64,000 nucleotides of DNA. It comes from Calliopsis andreniformis (Eukaryota > Arthropoda > Insecta > Hymenoptera > Andrenidae). Under the pieces are notes generated by a model. The model was given only the letters and a program-made list of their open reading frames with translations, had not been told where the DNA came from and made no database searches. Below, piece by piece: positions 47,524 through 61,400 of this stretch. The stretch is from NCBI RefSeq assembly GCF_051401765.1, contig NC_135073.1:5022001-5086000 (forward strand), in the 5' to 3' direction. The translations under genes were made by a program, and so were the position numbers. Position 1 is the stretch's first letter; every line of letters starts with the position of its first letter.

Positions 47524-47797
47524 AATGTACCTAAAAATGATTGCACATTGTGTGTGCGTGTCAAATATAAAGAGAAATCGTATTTAGGTGCAAATGACAA
47601 TACAAAATAGTATCCTTAATGCCATAAATGTCAAAATATTTTTTAATGCGTTCAGTGACAACATCATTTTTCACAATATGGTTGTATATACACATGAAAA
47701 GATATACATCAAGATTGAAAATAAGTATACTATATATATTTTATGTAATACTTTTTGTAAAAGTATCATGAAAACATAAGAATTATGGAAAACGTGT

Positions 47798-47829
47798 AAT
47801 AAAGTCGATTTTTATACAGAACTTTTATT
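47798..47829. other. back-to-back polyadenylation signals
   Basis: AATAAA on the plus strand at 47798-47803 serves copy 2 of the methyltransferase. TTTATT at 47824-47829 is AATAAA on the minus strand for leucyl-tRNA synthetase. The signals point at each other across about 20 bp, so the two mature transcripts probably overlap at their 3' ends. Confidence 0.55.
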
Positions 47830-48130
47830 TCTATAAATATGAATTAAACTAATAATAAATATCTAAAAGTAATGATGTTACACAGCAAAGAAAAAAAACG
47901 TGTCGTTAACAAATTTTAATTGTTCAATATAATGGAAGTTTTATAAATAATAAATATAATTTGAACACAAGGAACTGAAAACTTTTTCTACCATTCTATC
48001 ATTTTATGCCTATAAAAATATCTAAAATTTTATGTGAAATAGTTTTATTAACATTATAAAAAGTTATTTATAAAGATGAGTTTTAAATAATTTATGCTGA
48101 GTATAAATATATATACTCACGTACATAATA

Positions 48131-51100
48131 TTAATTTTTCACAGAATGAACTATATACACTAGTTCATCACCAATGTCATATAAATTCCCATCTATGTTT
48201 ACTTTAATATTATTCTTTTCTAAATCAACATTGAATACAGAATCAAGAGGAATCTGAGTTTTACCTTTTAGAATATCATCAACAACTGGCCTACTTCTGG
48301 GTCCCAGAACAGGATCATTATAACGATACAAGGAAACTAACGATGGATCTAAAAAAAAATTTGATTCGATAATTCAGATTAGAAGTAGTAATTTTAATAT
48401 TGATAAATACATACTTTTTATATTTTTATTTTCTTTCGATATTCGTGAAATAATATCTACAACACTATCTGCGTCCATGATTTTTACGGACATTCTGAAT
48501 AGTCCACTACACCTCTGTGGATTTATGATGCATACTGAGATCCCAGCTTTATTATAAAAGTTCATATAAGGTGAACCTGGACAGCATGCTTCTTTCGTTT
48601 TCTCTGAAGCTTCATCAGTAAACTTTATCACTATATTTTCTAGCTACGTTTAAATAAACAGACAATTTAATAAGTGTAGTAAGCGTAGATAAAAATACAA
48701 AAGAAAAATTCAATCCTTACATCTAACGTATTTTCAAGATACTTTTTGTTATCTTGGAGAACAGTAAATTCGTCAAAATCTAAAGTTAGATTAAGCGCAC
48801 TCAATCCAATGAGATCCATTTTTTCTCTCATAACTTGCACAAACGGCATTACTCGTTTCATATATTTTTTCAATTCTTGTATTTTTCCTAGTTCCGTTGC
48901 AATAACTTTATTTTCCGGCAGTTTATTATTATTTTTCTGTAAAGTAACGTATTGTATATATTTTAGTGTAAATATACAAACTGTTTTGTCATAATCACTT
49001 ACCAGATACAGATCCTTCATTACAGTTAAAATAGTGCTTTGCCAAAAAGGATAGGTTTTTGCTACCCAAATTGTGCCTTCGGTTGGTTTCTCTATAACTG
49101 TTGCTTCATTTTTCTCTTTTTGTCCCTTCTTTGGTGTCATGTAGGATTTCAAAAGCAGTCTGAAGGAATGTGCAGCGTCCATAAGATATTGTGAGGATTT
49201 TATAAGGATTTCATCTATCTCTCCTATTTGAGGCCATTTAGTGTTTAATATGCTACCTTCCTATTAAAAAAAATCATCTCAAGATACCAAGTATTCTATT
49301 ATTAAGAACTCTATTTAATCATACATTAAAGATGTAAACTTACTTTACCAATCAGATTCCACACAAACTCTGCTACATGAGGGCAGATAGGAGATAAAAG
49401 AACAATTTGAAGTTCTATGAATCTCATAATCAACAACCAATTAATACCATCCAGTGCACTTAATTGTATGTATTTATCTCTTGCAGCTTGCAATTCAAAA
49501 AATCCTGTTTTTAACGCTTCTTTATATAGCATCTTTGCATAATTATCCCCGGTCTCTTGTATTTTTAGATTCATTTCACTAGTTTAATTAAATAAATTCA
49601 ATTTTATCAGATTTTATAAATAGAATTGTATATAAAATATCTTAGTATTTTGATACCTTTCAAAAACTTTATCGTTGAATGTATGTGGTTTTCCTTGTCT
49701 AAATGTATGTTTAGAAGCTAACATTTCTTTTACCCATTCAATGAAATTATATAGTCTAAGAATTCCAGCATCTGCCATACTTTCTACAAAATTAGCATCT
49801 TCTACTGAATCACCAGAATCAGCCAGACATAGTCGCATACCGTCTGCTGAAAATTTTTCTACTGCTTCCGTGAGTGTCAAGAAGTTTCCCTCCGATTTTG
49901 ACATCTAAAAAAAGCTTTGATAACATGCAATAAAAAATATAGAAATGGTTTCAACATACCTTAGCTGAATTTAATAGTAAGTGACCATTCGCTCTTATTC
50001 CTTTCGGCCATAACTCAGGTTGTTTTGGCCATATTGCAGTATGGTTGTATATAAAGAAAGTAAGATGATTCTGTACTAGATCCTTCCCAGATACTCTTAA
50101 ATCGACGGGATACCAATAATGGAATTCACGTCGCATATGTTCTAACGCCTCTTTCTTTATATTTGTTTTTGGGAACTTGGCATCTTTGAAGAAAATATAA
50201 TCCCAGACATCTGGAGTCATTTCATTAGCTCTAAACATAAAATTTTATAAGATGTTTCAAATACTTATCCATATGTTAGGTTTTGTCATATATCCTTTTC
50301 ATAATTTTCGTACTCGGCTTAGTAAAAAAAAGAAAAGAACTTACGGGAGAACCTAATACGAAGTATTTCATGTAAAGTATTACAAGTTTTTCTTGAGATG
50401 CTTTAAATTATTAAAGTTATTAACAAATCATCTTTCTATGTTTAAAATTACTTGTCTTTTTTCCTCAAAAATATTGTCTAATGCTTTTGTAACTACTCTA
50501 AGTGTAGAATAAAATAATTATAAAGATCTCACAAGATTTTATAAAAATTAAAACATGAAAAATATCATTTGTAATAATTTCTTAAATTCTTAAAATAACT
50601 TGAAATACTTTCTGTGAGAATTAGTTAAAGATCTAAAACTTTACTTTATGTTATATGTATTTGTACTATCGCCTTTAAACGTTCCTCCTTGTAGTATATG
50701 TGCTACTGTGTAATAAGCCATGTAAATTGTTGAATCCGAAAGAGATTCTATTAACCAAGCTTCGTCCCATGGCAATTTAGTACCTAAAATTGACATTGTA
50801 AATATTTGCATAATAAGAATTGTTTAGTTCTTCTACTTAAAAATGGTACAAAGATTTACCAAGTCCATAAGTTCTTGAACATGCATACTCGTGTAACCAA
50901 TCAAGACATGCCATAAAATTTTTTCTCACTTCATCATGAAAGGTATTCAGATTTTTTAAGGCATCCGTTGCTTCTTTTTTCCAAGTTTCCTCTCCATAAT
51001 CCAGATACCATTGATTGCATAAAGCTACTACACATTCGTCATTTGATCTAGACATAACAGTTTTTTCTGGTTCATAATATAGGACTGCTTTTCCTTCATC

Positions 51101-53328
51101 TATCAATTCTTTTTGTATTTGCTTTTTGACATCATGAATCTTCTTTCCTTTATATTTACCAACTAATAATACGCCATCGTAAAAACCTTTTAGATAGACC
51201 ATTTCTTTTGCTTCCAATAATTTAGCTTTATCGTTTTGAGACTGAATTTTTAATTTATCATATACAGTTACTGCCGACAAATTACCAAATTCTGGTATTT
51301 CAAGAATAGGTATCTAAAAATATAAAAGTTCACGTATATATTACATGTAATACCATATTTGTATTATTGTGAAAATTGTATTTACTTACAGGATTATAAG
51401 GGAGTACCATTTCATCAGTTATATTATATTTTTCCCTAAAAGCTTGTTTCTTTTTTAGATCCATTAAAGCTGCATAATCATCAGGAGAATCACTAGGTAC
51501 AGAAGTCACAACTCCTGTACCTTTATCTTCTTTAATGGTTAACATTGGCAAAGTATAGATTACTTTGTTAAATGTAAGAGGTCCTTCTAATGGTAATCCT
51601 AATATATCCTTCAAAATTCATGAAAATTCAAATAATGCTGTAAATACATATTATACAATTTAAATAGATGAAAGTACCTTCCCAGTAAGCTTCAACACAA
51701 TTGATATTTTTCCCTCTTCTTTAAAAAATCCTTGATAGGACATATTCCGTGCTGCACGTTCTGTTGATATATAAACATCTCCATTTAACAGAGTATACGC
51801 AATATAATTTATATCTGGATGAATCCAACAATTTGTTTGACCATACATTGTTTCTGGCCTCAAAGTTGCAGCTACTAAATAAACTGCTTTACCAGAAAGA
51901 GACCTGGAGAAATAAATTAAATATTATATTCATTAAAAAACAAATTTCGTAAATTTCATATGATACATACTCTAAAGTTTTTGGGTAAGGTTCTTGTAAT
52001 TTCAGTTTAACCAATGTATATTCTTGAGGTCCAACACCTTCTCCAGATGATCTATCATGATCCATACATGGTTGACCATCCTTTGGTGAATAGACTGTAT
52101 ACCTTTTTCCATATTTCACTTTATTTCTAGCTTTTAAATGTTGAAATTGCCACCGCACAAATGAATCGAAAAATGGATTTGCATCAGTGGTGATAAATGT
52201 CCTGCGCCAATCCACCTATAAGTAATGTTATTCATATTTACATATTGAACATTATTATTTGTGCAAATTTTGAAAAGATAATAAATAAATTTTTATATTA
52301 CATGTAGTCCAATTGATTTTAAATCTTGCACAGCAAGAGGGGGGAAATAATCTAACCAATGCGCAGCATCTGCAAATTTCTTTATCTCTTCATGTTCTAG
52401 CCCAAGTGTTTGCATAATTTGCCATTGATATTTTGCAGTAGCAGATTTTGCAACTGCTTTACTCTAAAATCAATTATATACTAAATTATAAAATATATAA
52501 ATACCTCATATACTATCATATTACCTTTGTTCCTTTACTTTTATCTTTCATTATTATATCATCTAAAACTATTGCTTTTAATTCTTCTTTTTCCTCAGGA
52601 AATTGTGGTGGATAACCATATACCTCCATTTCTCTTTTCAACTTATCAGCACAAGCTTTAATGGGCATGCCAGTACAGTGAAAGCCAAATGGGAAAAGAA
52701 CTTTCTTTCCCATAAGACGATTATAACGTACAGCAAACTACAAAATTATAAAATATATTAAATTTAAGATAATTTTTAATTCTTCATACAGTTCATTAAA
52801 TATTTACTTCACATTTTGATAATGAAAATGTATGCCCAAGATGTAACCTTCCATTCATATAGGGAAAAGGAAATGTTGCGAAAAATTTCTCATCTGAACT
52901 TTTTCTAGGTTCCAGAGGAGCATCTTCCTCATAAACTTTCTCCGCTTCCCATTTTGTTTGTACATCTTTTTCAATTTTTTGAAGATATTCTACTTTAAAT
53001 GTTCCTTTTCTTTCTGTCGTCTATTAAAAACAAATTAATTTCTTTCATACATATGTTACAATTATTGGTACAGTATTTAATTTTATAATTATTATAATAT
53101 TGTTTCAAAATGTCGTAGAAAAATGTATAATACAATATGTTTCTACTTGTATAATGAATATTAAAAATAAGCTGTTGAAAACGTTTAAACTTTATCACAG
53201 TTGGTATATTAACCGGTATGGAGGTTATTTATACTAATTTTATGACTTTATAACTGTAATTTTCAATAAAAACATAAGTATTGAAAAATTATTCTATATA
53301 AAAATGAAACGATATCAAAACTCACCAT
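48131..53328 (-). CDS. leucyl-tRNA synthetase, cytoplasmic, about 16 exons
   Basis: This class I synthetase charges tRNA-Leu in the cytosol. The first coding exon is only ATG (53326-53328) before GTGAGT. The second (about 52808-53020) starts [14 protein letters not shown] and carries the HIGH-type motif [10 protein letters not shown]. Later exons, at about 52738-52527, 52465-52301, 52215-51971, 51903-51676, 51610-51395, 51314-50860 and 50784-50648, hold the Rossmann fold and the CP1 editing domain ([32 protein letters not shown]). Exons at about 50233-49961 and 49903-49656 meet inside the KMSKS motif (AK then MSKSEGNF). Those at about 49578-49345, 49261-49005, 48936-48720, 48652-48420 and 48348-48131 encode the anticodon-binding and C-terminal domains ([24 protein letters not shown]). 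The protein is close to the usual 1,170-1,180 residues. Some exon edges are approximate. Confidence 0.93.
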
Positions 53329-55417
53329 TTCGTTAATAGGAACTGTACTATAAACTAAATAAATGTAATAAGCGGTGATGTCCAGGTAATAAACACGTGG
53401 TGATGTTCACTGCAGGTAAGATAGGAAGATATGCAATGCAATGAGTGATGCAACTATAAAAGTAAATGCTATCACTAATTAATCATTAATGCAATATTTA
53501 AGAAAATATCATTGACTTATATGTGATATTCCGTACAAAATGTAACTTGAAATTGTATTTCAAATAATAATTTAATAATTATAAGTTGTTTGTTGCAAAG
53601 TATATAATATAATTAACAATCGAATACTTAAAATGAAGATTGACACAAGTATTGCAACATATTTTCATTCGAATTATAATCAGAATGTAATAGAAACTTC
53701 ATTTGTAATTGACAACTTGTATATAGATGACAGTTATCTATATAAATTATCTAGCTCGTATTCCATAATCAATTAAAAGCTCCTTGTAGTAGGTAATATA
53801 ATTCTGTTATAAATATGAAATGAACAAAATTCCTCGTTTTCGAAATATTCATATGTAGGTTTAAGAAATAATTGTAATAATGTATACAAAAATTTGTCTA
53901 TAACAATAGATGATATATGCTTGTAATGTTGTAATCATAGATTTGACTATCCTAAAATTTGAATTTAGCAATCTTCAGCTAGAAACTACTGTAATTATCA
54001 ACAATCTATTTGTTTAATCATTTGCGATCTGAGTATGAATATTTTGTAGGAAATACAGAGTTTAGCTAAATCTTTTTATAAGTATTTACTCATTTAACGA
54101 ATATTACGATTAATCTTGTTTTTGTACGAATTTACTTGCAATTTGTGCATTCAGAATATTTATTAAGACCTAATAATTGATTATGTAACAATTTTGAATA
54201 GAAATACATAATTATAGCAACAAAAAGGGATTTGTAAATTTGTGAGTAACGCGTTTGGAAATATAAACTGTTAAATAATTAGTTATTAATTCATGAGTAT
54301 CACCACTAGTTGGCAATAATAGTGTAATTTAAGACTGTATTATCGTGAGTTAGTGCTTCGTTTTAAAAAGTTTTTAATGCTACATTTACTATTTAAGTAG
54401 AGGTATTTGATATTAGTTTGGGGTATTTTTCAAGATTTATTTACCTATACATAACGAATTACAATATAATGTAAATAAAATATTTTTCTTTTTTTAATAC
54501 TCCAACTCAATACTTCAATAATTCAATACGAAGTTTACACGAAGATCATACAATTATGTGTAGAATAATTCGAAAAGCAATGATTGGTAAAATAATATTA
54601 CTAATTCTAGAAGAAAAATATGCTTTATGCTTTTCGCTTCCTATGGACGTGAAAAAAAAGTAATATTTAAATAGGAAGGAAAAGCTAATTAAAATTTAAG
54701 AATTGAATGTTGAACTTCAAACGCAATAAAATATATTAAATAATATGCTCATATCTTTATTAGTTAAAGTGTCAAAAATATTTCAAATATTTGAATGCCT
54801 AATAATGAGATTTTGACATCATGGAAAATACAAAAGGACTTTCTAATTCAAAATTTTACTATTACTTATTCATGTACTTTTATGAAATTATGTATGATAT
54901 ACAGATCTGTTTAGTCTTGGCGTTACATAGAAATAAAAATAAAGTTCAATTGGGAAAAAGTCGCGTTTGAACGTAATGTGATTAGACATTCCGAATATAG
55001 TCACATAAGAATTAAAATAAAATTCACATTTGTATTACACTTAATGATAAATTTTTTACTGTACATCCTACAATTTGCACGAATACTCGCTAAAAATATA
55101 AAATGAAATAAGATGATTTCTCCCCTATTTATAATTCATATATATTAAATCTATAGGACTCGATTGTGTTTATCTGATTCCAGAATTTCAATTTTTAACA
55201 GCGACTCAATTTCTCAGATTTATAACTTGATTGTTTAATAGTATCATTATACTATAGTCAAGTTATAACACTCAGTCGCATCATGACAGCATTATACACA
55301 TTCTTTTACTCATAATAATGACAATTGTGCACAATAGATAATAGTAGTTTTTCGAGATAGCTAGTTATAAATGTATCTTACTTATTATCGTTTATTCTAA
55401 AAAATCACATGTAGTTA
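53329..55417. other. gene-free stretch between leucyl-tRNA synthetase and brahma
   Basis: Very AT-rich with no supported coding. It should include the synthetase promoter on its left and the brahma 3' UTR on its right. Confidence 0.5.
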
Positions 55418-58400
55418 TCAATTATCATCGGCATCGTCATCATCATCAGATATATATTTCTTTGTGACTCTTTTTCTTCGACCTCCTCTACCTTCGCCCT
55501 TCCTTCCTTTGAATTTAATTTTCATTCTGACGCTGGATTCAGCATCTGAACCTTCTTCACCATCACCTTAAAACCATCAGAGATAAAATAACTTGTGTTT
55601 TTGAATTATTATTTATGTTGAAAATGAATTATAATGATGTACAATACCTTTATCATCTATATCAGAATTATTGCCCTCCTCTTCAATGCGTTGCCGTGCA
55701 TTCGTAAAAACTGATTGCAATACGATGGAATCTTCGTGTATAAGAGAAGCTTCCTCGTTGTAAATCTGTGCATTTTTACAGAGTTGCATGAAATCTTTCT
55801 CAAGATCGTCGAAGTCAGCATACTAGAAAAATAATAAATGAGTTGTTAGATATATCATTTTGGAAACAAATTTTTCATTAATGTTAAAACTATTTTTTAC
55901 AATTCATATTTACCTTTCCTTCTTCAATTTTTTGAAGTAACTTATTAATAGTTAAAGGTTTTTTAATAATTTCGTAGTAATCTGGTAATTCTCTCCTAGA
56001 AGGTAATTTCATAAAAGGCTCACTCAGCAATCTACCATCTGAGTTGTCGGTATAATTAACAACCACCATCAGCAACTTTTTCATAGCTCGTTTCATTTTA
56101 GGGTCAATAGAAGAGCCGCCGCCTCTTCGCTTCTTTGGTATAGGTTCGTCGTCCTCTTCGCCCTTTTTCTTTCGTTTTCTAGTCTTTTTCTTTTTCTTGT
56201 CATCCTCTTCTTCTTCTTCATATTCTGCGCCATCATCATCGATTGCCTTTAACCATTCTTTCTCTGTCAGACTATCGGTATAGTCTACTTCTTTTCGTTG
56301 CCTCGAGCCTCTTCCAAGGAATCTATCTTCGTCTTCTTCGTATGTCCACCTTTCAACTTCATCGTCGTCTTTTACTAACCAATCTGGCAACTCAGCTTCC
56401 TCCAACAATCTAGACTTTCTATTAGGGCCTAACTTTGCTTCTTCTCTTCTTCTTTCTAAATCTAGTTTCTGGAATATTTCAAATTCACCTTCGGTTCGAG
56501 CGATCATCTGGTTCACCGTTTCGTCGTCAGGCACCTCGTTCTCCTCTTCATCTTCAGCGTCATCTTGGTGTAAAATACTTTGCAAGAACTGTTGACGTTC
56601 GGTACCTGTGGATTTTTGATCGAACATTCCTGCCTGTATAACCTTTTCGTCCATATTCAATTTATACCTGGCAGCAGCCAATATTCTTTCTTCAACAGAA
56701 TTAACTGTCATAAGTCGAAGAACACGTACTTCGTTCTTTTGACCAATTCTGTGTGCTCTGTCTTGAGCTTGCAGATCCTGATGTGGATTCCAATCAGAAT
56801 CGAAAATGATTACGGTATCTGCTGCCTGAAGATTCAATCCTAGACCACCAGCACGCGTTGACAGTAAGAATAGGAAATATTCTGAACCGGGGTCGTTGAA
56901 TTTCTTTAATAGGTCTCCTCTGTCCTCGGCTTTTGTAGTACCATCCAATCGCAAGTACATAAATCCTCTCCAACTTAAATAGTCTTCCATGATCGTCATT
57001 AGCTGTGTCATTTGACAAAATAGTAGTACTCTGTGGTTCGTTGCCTTCAGCTTTGGAAGAATACGATCTAGTAGCTCAAATTTACCAGACGCACGGTATA
57101 AGTCTGGGCCAGTGATAACTCCAGAACCTTGGGTGCCAACGTGTTCGCAGTACTTCTCTTCGATAGCTTGGAACATGAAGGGATGGTTGCATAGTTTTCT
57201 CAATTGTACAATGGTGTTCATTAGCGCCTTAGTACCACCTTTACCTTGTTTTCCCTTTTCTGAACCATCAGTTAACAAGACACCCTTACTTTGCATATGT
57301 TTATAGAGAACTTTTTGTAAACCTGACATGTCACACTTGATAATATATTCAACTTTGTCAGGTAACTGTGATTCTACTTCTTTTTTCAAACGTCTTAAGA
57401 GGAAGGGACGCAATACTTTATGCAATCGACGAATAATAAGAATGGTTTCTTCTTCATTCAACTCGACTTTTTCACCAGTAGTTGCGAAAGGAGCATTGAA
57501 CCATTGTTCGAATGTGCTACAGGATTTAAAGATTGATGGAAGCAGGAAGTTCAGTAGCGCCCACAATTCGGGTAATTTATTTTGTAATGGTGTTCCTGTT
57601 AAAAGTAATCGATGGGGAGCTAAGTAATGTGTGTTCAGTACTTGTGTTAATTTGCAATGGTGATTTTTCATCCTGTGACCCTCATCGATGATCATGTATT
57701 TCCATTGCAACTTAGCCAAGACACCTTTGTCTTTAATCACATACTCGTACGTAGTGAGAAGAACGTTGAATTTAGTGGCTCTCATTTGAGATTGGATAGC
57801 TCTTCTACCAGCTGGTGAACCTTTATAAGATACTACTACTACACTAGGAGCCCATTTTTCAAATTCTAAAACCCAATTTGACAGAGTGGATAATGGAACA
57901 ATTATAAGGAATGGTCCATTAACTTTCTTTTTCTCCATCAAGTAAGTAACTAGTGCTATTGTTTGGATTGTTTTACCAAGACCCATCTCATCAGCAAGTA
58001 TACCATTGAGATTGTTATTAAATAGTGAAACTAACCATTCTAAGCCCTTTATCTGATATTCTTTCAATTTTCCATTGACCATAATCGATGCTTGCTCCGT
58101 TACTACTTCGTGAACCGTATGAGCAATACTATAATATGTTTGCTCTTCAGTTTTATATTCATCATCTTCCACCTTAGCCTTGTGTATCGTCTTCTTTACT
58201 TTCTCTTCTTCAGAGTCACCGGTAGATTTGTCTTTGTGTTCACTCTTCTCTTCACCTTCGTTGTCATCGTCGTCATCATCATCATCATCTTCGCTTTCCG
58301 ATTCAATAGGTTCCCAACCTGGGTGAGATTCCAAAAATGCTGAAAGTTGACTCATTAAAGGTGCTTCTTCACCAGTTAATGTACGACCAGTAGCTGTTTC

Positions 58401-61400
58401 GATCACCCCAACGCGAGCATCTTCGTTTGCACCACCATCTTCACCTCCTTCGCCATCTTGCAACTTCTTTTTCTTCTTCTTGCGTTTCTGCTCCTCCACT
58501 TGTTTTCTTTTCTGTTCTATCTTATGCTGCTTCACCATTTCAGTAAGATTGCTGATGTATTCGTCAGTCTGAGATAATAAGAACGCCAACCGTTTATCTT
58601 TCTTCTGATCGATCAGTTTCCTATATCCTTCTTCATCTTCAGCCATGAGACGTCTCATACGTTCCTTTTCGATACGTTCCTGTTCTTTCTTTTGCTCTCG
58701 TTCTGCATTAGCGTGATAATTGAGAACCGCTTTGTTAAGCCTAGCCAGCTTGGCCACGTTGTTTCGATGGAATTCTTTGAAGTCTTTACCATGTTGAAGC
58801 ACTGAACTGAGGAATTCCTTTGAAAGAAAAGAATATGAAAATTTAAATCCTATGACTTATAATTTACACAATATTATTTATGTGAATTGTACAAGATATA
58901 ATATAAGAAACGGATGTACTTACTTGATGTTTTTGTCTGCGTTTACGTTCTGCCTCCAACTTTTGTTGTTTCTCAAGCTTTTCCGTAGCTCTAGCTTCTC
59001 GAAGACCCTGCTTCTTCGTACGTTTGTAAGCCTTTACGTTCACTGCAGTTTCTAATGTCGTATCTTTTCGAGTACAGGCTAAGATCTAAAAATGATTATA
59101 AAGAATAATTGCAATAAATATGTACCATAAATTTATTCAATGTTTTTTGTATAACTACCTCCGATCGTAACTGTCTTTGGAAGTTCAAAACTCGAAGCAT
59201 TCGTAATTCAATCTGTGCTTGGATACGAAGATCTTCTGGCATGTTGGTTGGCAAATTACTCAATTGCTCCATGCGTAATGCTATTCGTGCTGCTACCCTG
59301 TTATTACATATTTATATTTAAATATGCAACTGTAAATGATGTTATGCATTTTGCACTGTTATAAACAAACAGTAAACAGCATTTATTAACATTGTTGAAA
59401 TGTAAAATTCTAATCAACTGAACAAATACCTATTTTCACGTTCCTGCAATATCAATAACGGATCTAAACCAGCTGGTTTTGCTACACTTGTCACCCTATT
59501 AGTTTTTGCGCCTGGTTGAGGAGGTTGCTGCTGCTGTGGTGTCTGGCATCCTGGTCTTGGTGGTACAGCAGGACCGATTACATTTGGTCCAGAGATCTGT
59601 GGTCCTGTAGTAGTAGTAGTTCCTTGAGATGGATCTATAGGGGGACGTGGCCCCATACCTGGAGGAGGAGGTGCTCCACCTATTTACATTAATCTTACAT
59701 CAACCCCCAGGGCGTGGATCATTCTACTCTACTTTTGTATTTTTATACTTAAGTTTGAATAAAATTCGATTACATGTCTTTGTTAGAGACTTTCAATAGT
59801 ATTCATCCAAGAACGAAAATTATCTTTATACTAACCATCGATATATTATGCTATTGAATTGTTATAAATATTCACATAAACACATTACAAATAGAAGCGA
59901 TACTATATAACAATAATAATAACAAATAAAATAAAGTAAATAGAATAGCAGTTGAAAGTATGAAGTAACAAGCAATAAAAATATCAGATAAACATAAAGC
60001 GATACAAAAGATAGAGTAGTCACCTAATCAAACAAAGCATGCCATAAATTTGATTATTTGACTTACTTTGAAGAGCAAGCGCTAGTTGCTGCGTCAGTGG
60101 TTGATTTCTTGCTAGCAAACGATATGCCATTATTTGTACACTGTGAACGTGAACATGATTTATCAAGTTTTAAGAAGTATCTGCAAGCTAATGTATATTT
60201 TACTACGTATAACTTACCGTAACTGCTGCAACTGTTGGGAACTGAAAGCTTGTTTCTCGCCCATATTCCCTTGGCGAGCTCTTAAAGCTAATAGCTGAGA
60301 ATAACGAGGATCTTCTTGAAGTCCTCTTTCTTCCATCGAATCTATCGCTTTTTGCAAAGCATTTAAATTCTCCTGTCCAGCACCAGGTAAACCACCAGGA
60401 CCACCAGGACTAACTTGTCCAGGTCCAGTTTGGCTCATTTGATTTACAGGTGTGCCAGGTCCCATTGGTGTTGAACCTCCAGGAACAATTTGTTGATTCT
60501 GTGAACCAGAACCCATTTGGCTAGAAGGTGGTTGCCCACTAGGTCCATTAGGTCCCATTTGATTACTTGTACCACTATGACCTAACTGATTATTAGGACC
60601 ACTTGGTCCCATCTGACTATTAGGTCCACCAGGTCCACCAGGTCCACCAGGTCCCATTTGATTTCCAGGGCCATTAGGTCCCATCTGTCCACCTGGGCCA
60701 CCAGGAATTATTTGTCCTCCAGGACCGCTAGGTCCCATTTGACTGCTAGGTCCCATCTGCGAACCTGGACCACCTCCTGGCCCCATCTGACTACTAGGAC
60801 CATTTCCAGGTCCAATTTGTCCACCAGGTACATTACCAGGTCCCATTTGTCCACTAGGTCCAGTTCCTGGTCCCATTTGTCCACTAGGTCCACTGCCTGG
60901 TCCCATTTGTCCACCAGGACCGCTTCCAGGCGGTAATCCAGAATTTCCAGGAGGATTTCCTGGCCCCATTTGTCCTCCAGGTCCACCACCCGATCCCATT
61001 TGTCCACTTCCAGGTCCACTTCCAGGACCCATTTGTCCACTTCCAGAACCCATTTGTCCACTTCCAGGCCCCATTTGCCCTCCAGGCCCACTATTTGATC
61101 CCATTTGTCCTCCAGGACCGCTTCCAGGCCCCATAGGAACTCCAGGGCCATTACCTGGAGGTATTTGTCCTCCAGGACCACTTCCGGGACCCATTTGCCC
61201 GAGACCATTTGGTCCCATTTGTCCACCAGGTCCACCTCCTGGACCCATTTGACCACCTGGTCCTCCAGGTCCCATCTGATTTCCAGGTCCGCCAGGTCCT
61301 ATTCCCATCTGCGATGATGGACCTCCTCCCATATTCATCTGCCCAGGTCCATTAGGACCCATTTGCGAGGGCCCATTATGACCCATTTGCCCTCCTGGGC

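Noticed and set aside
60708..61256. 182-codon minus-strand frame rich in DKWDQ repeats inside brahma
   Set aside because: It is the brahma repeat read in another register. The in-phase brahma frame with QLQ downstream explains the sequence.
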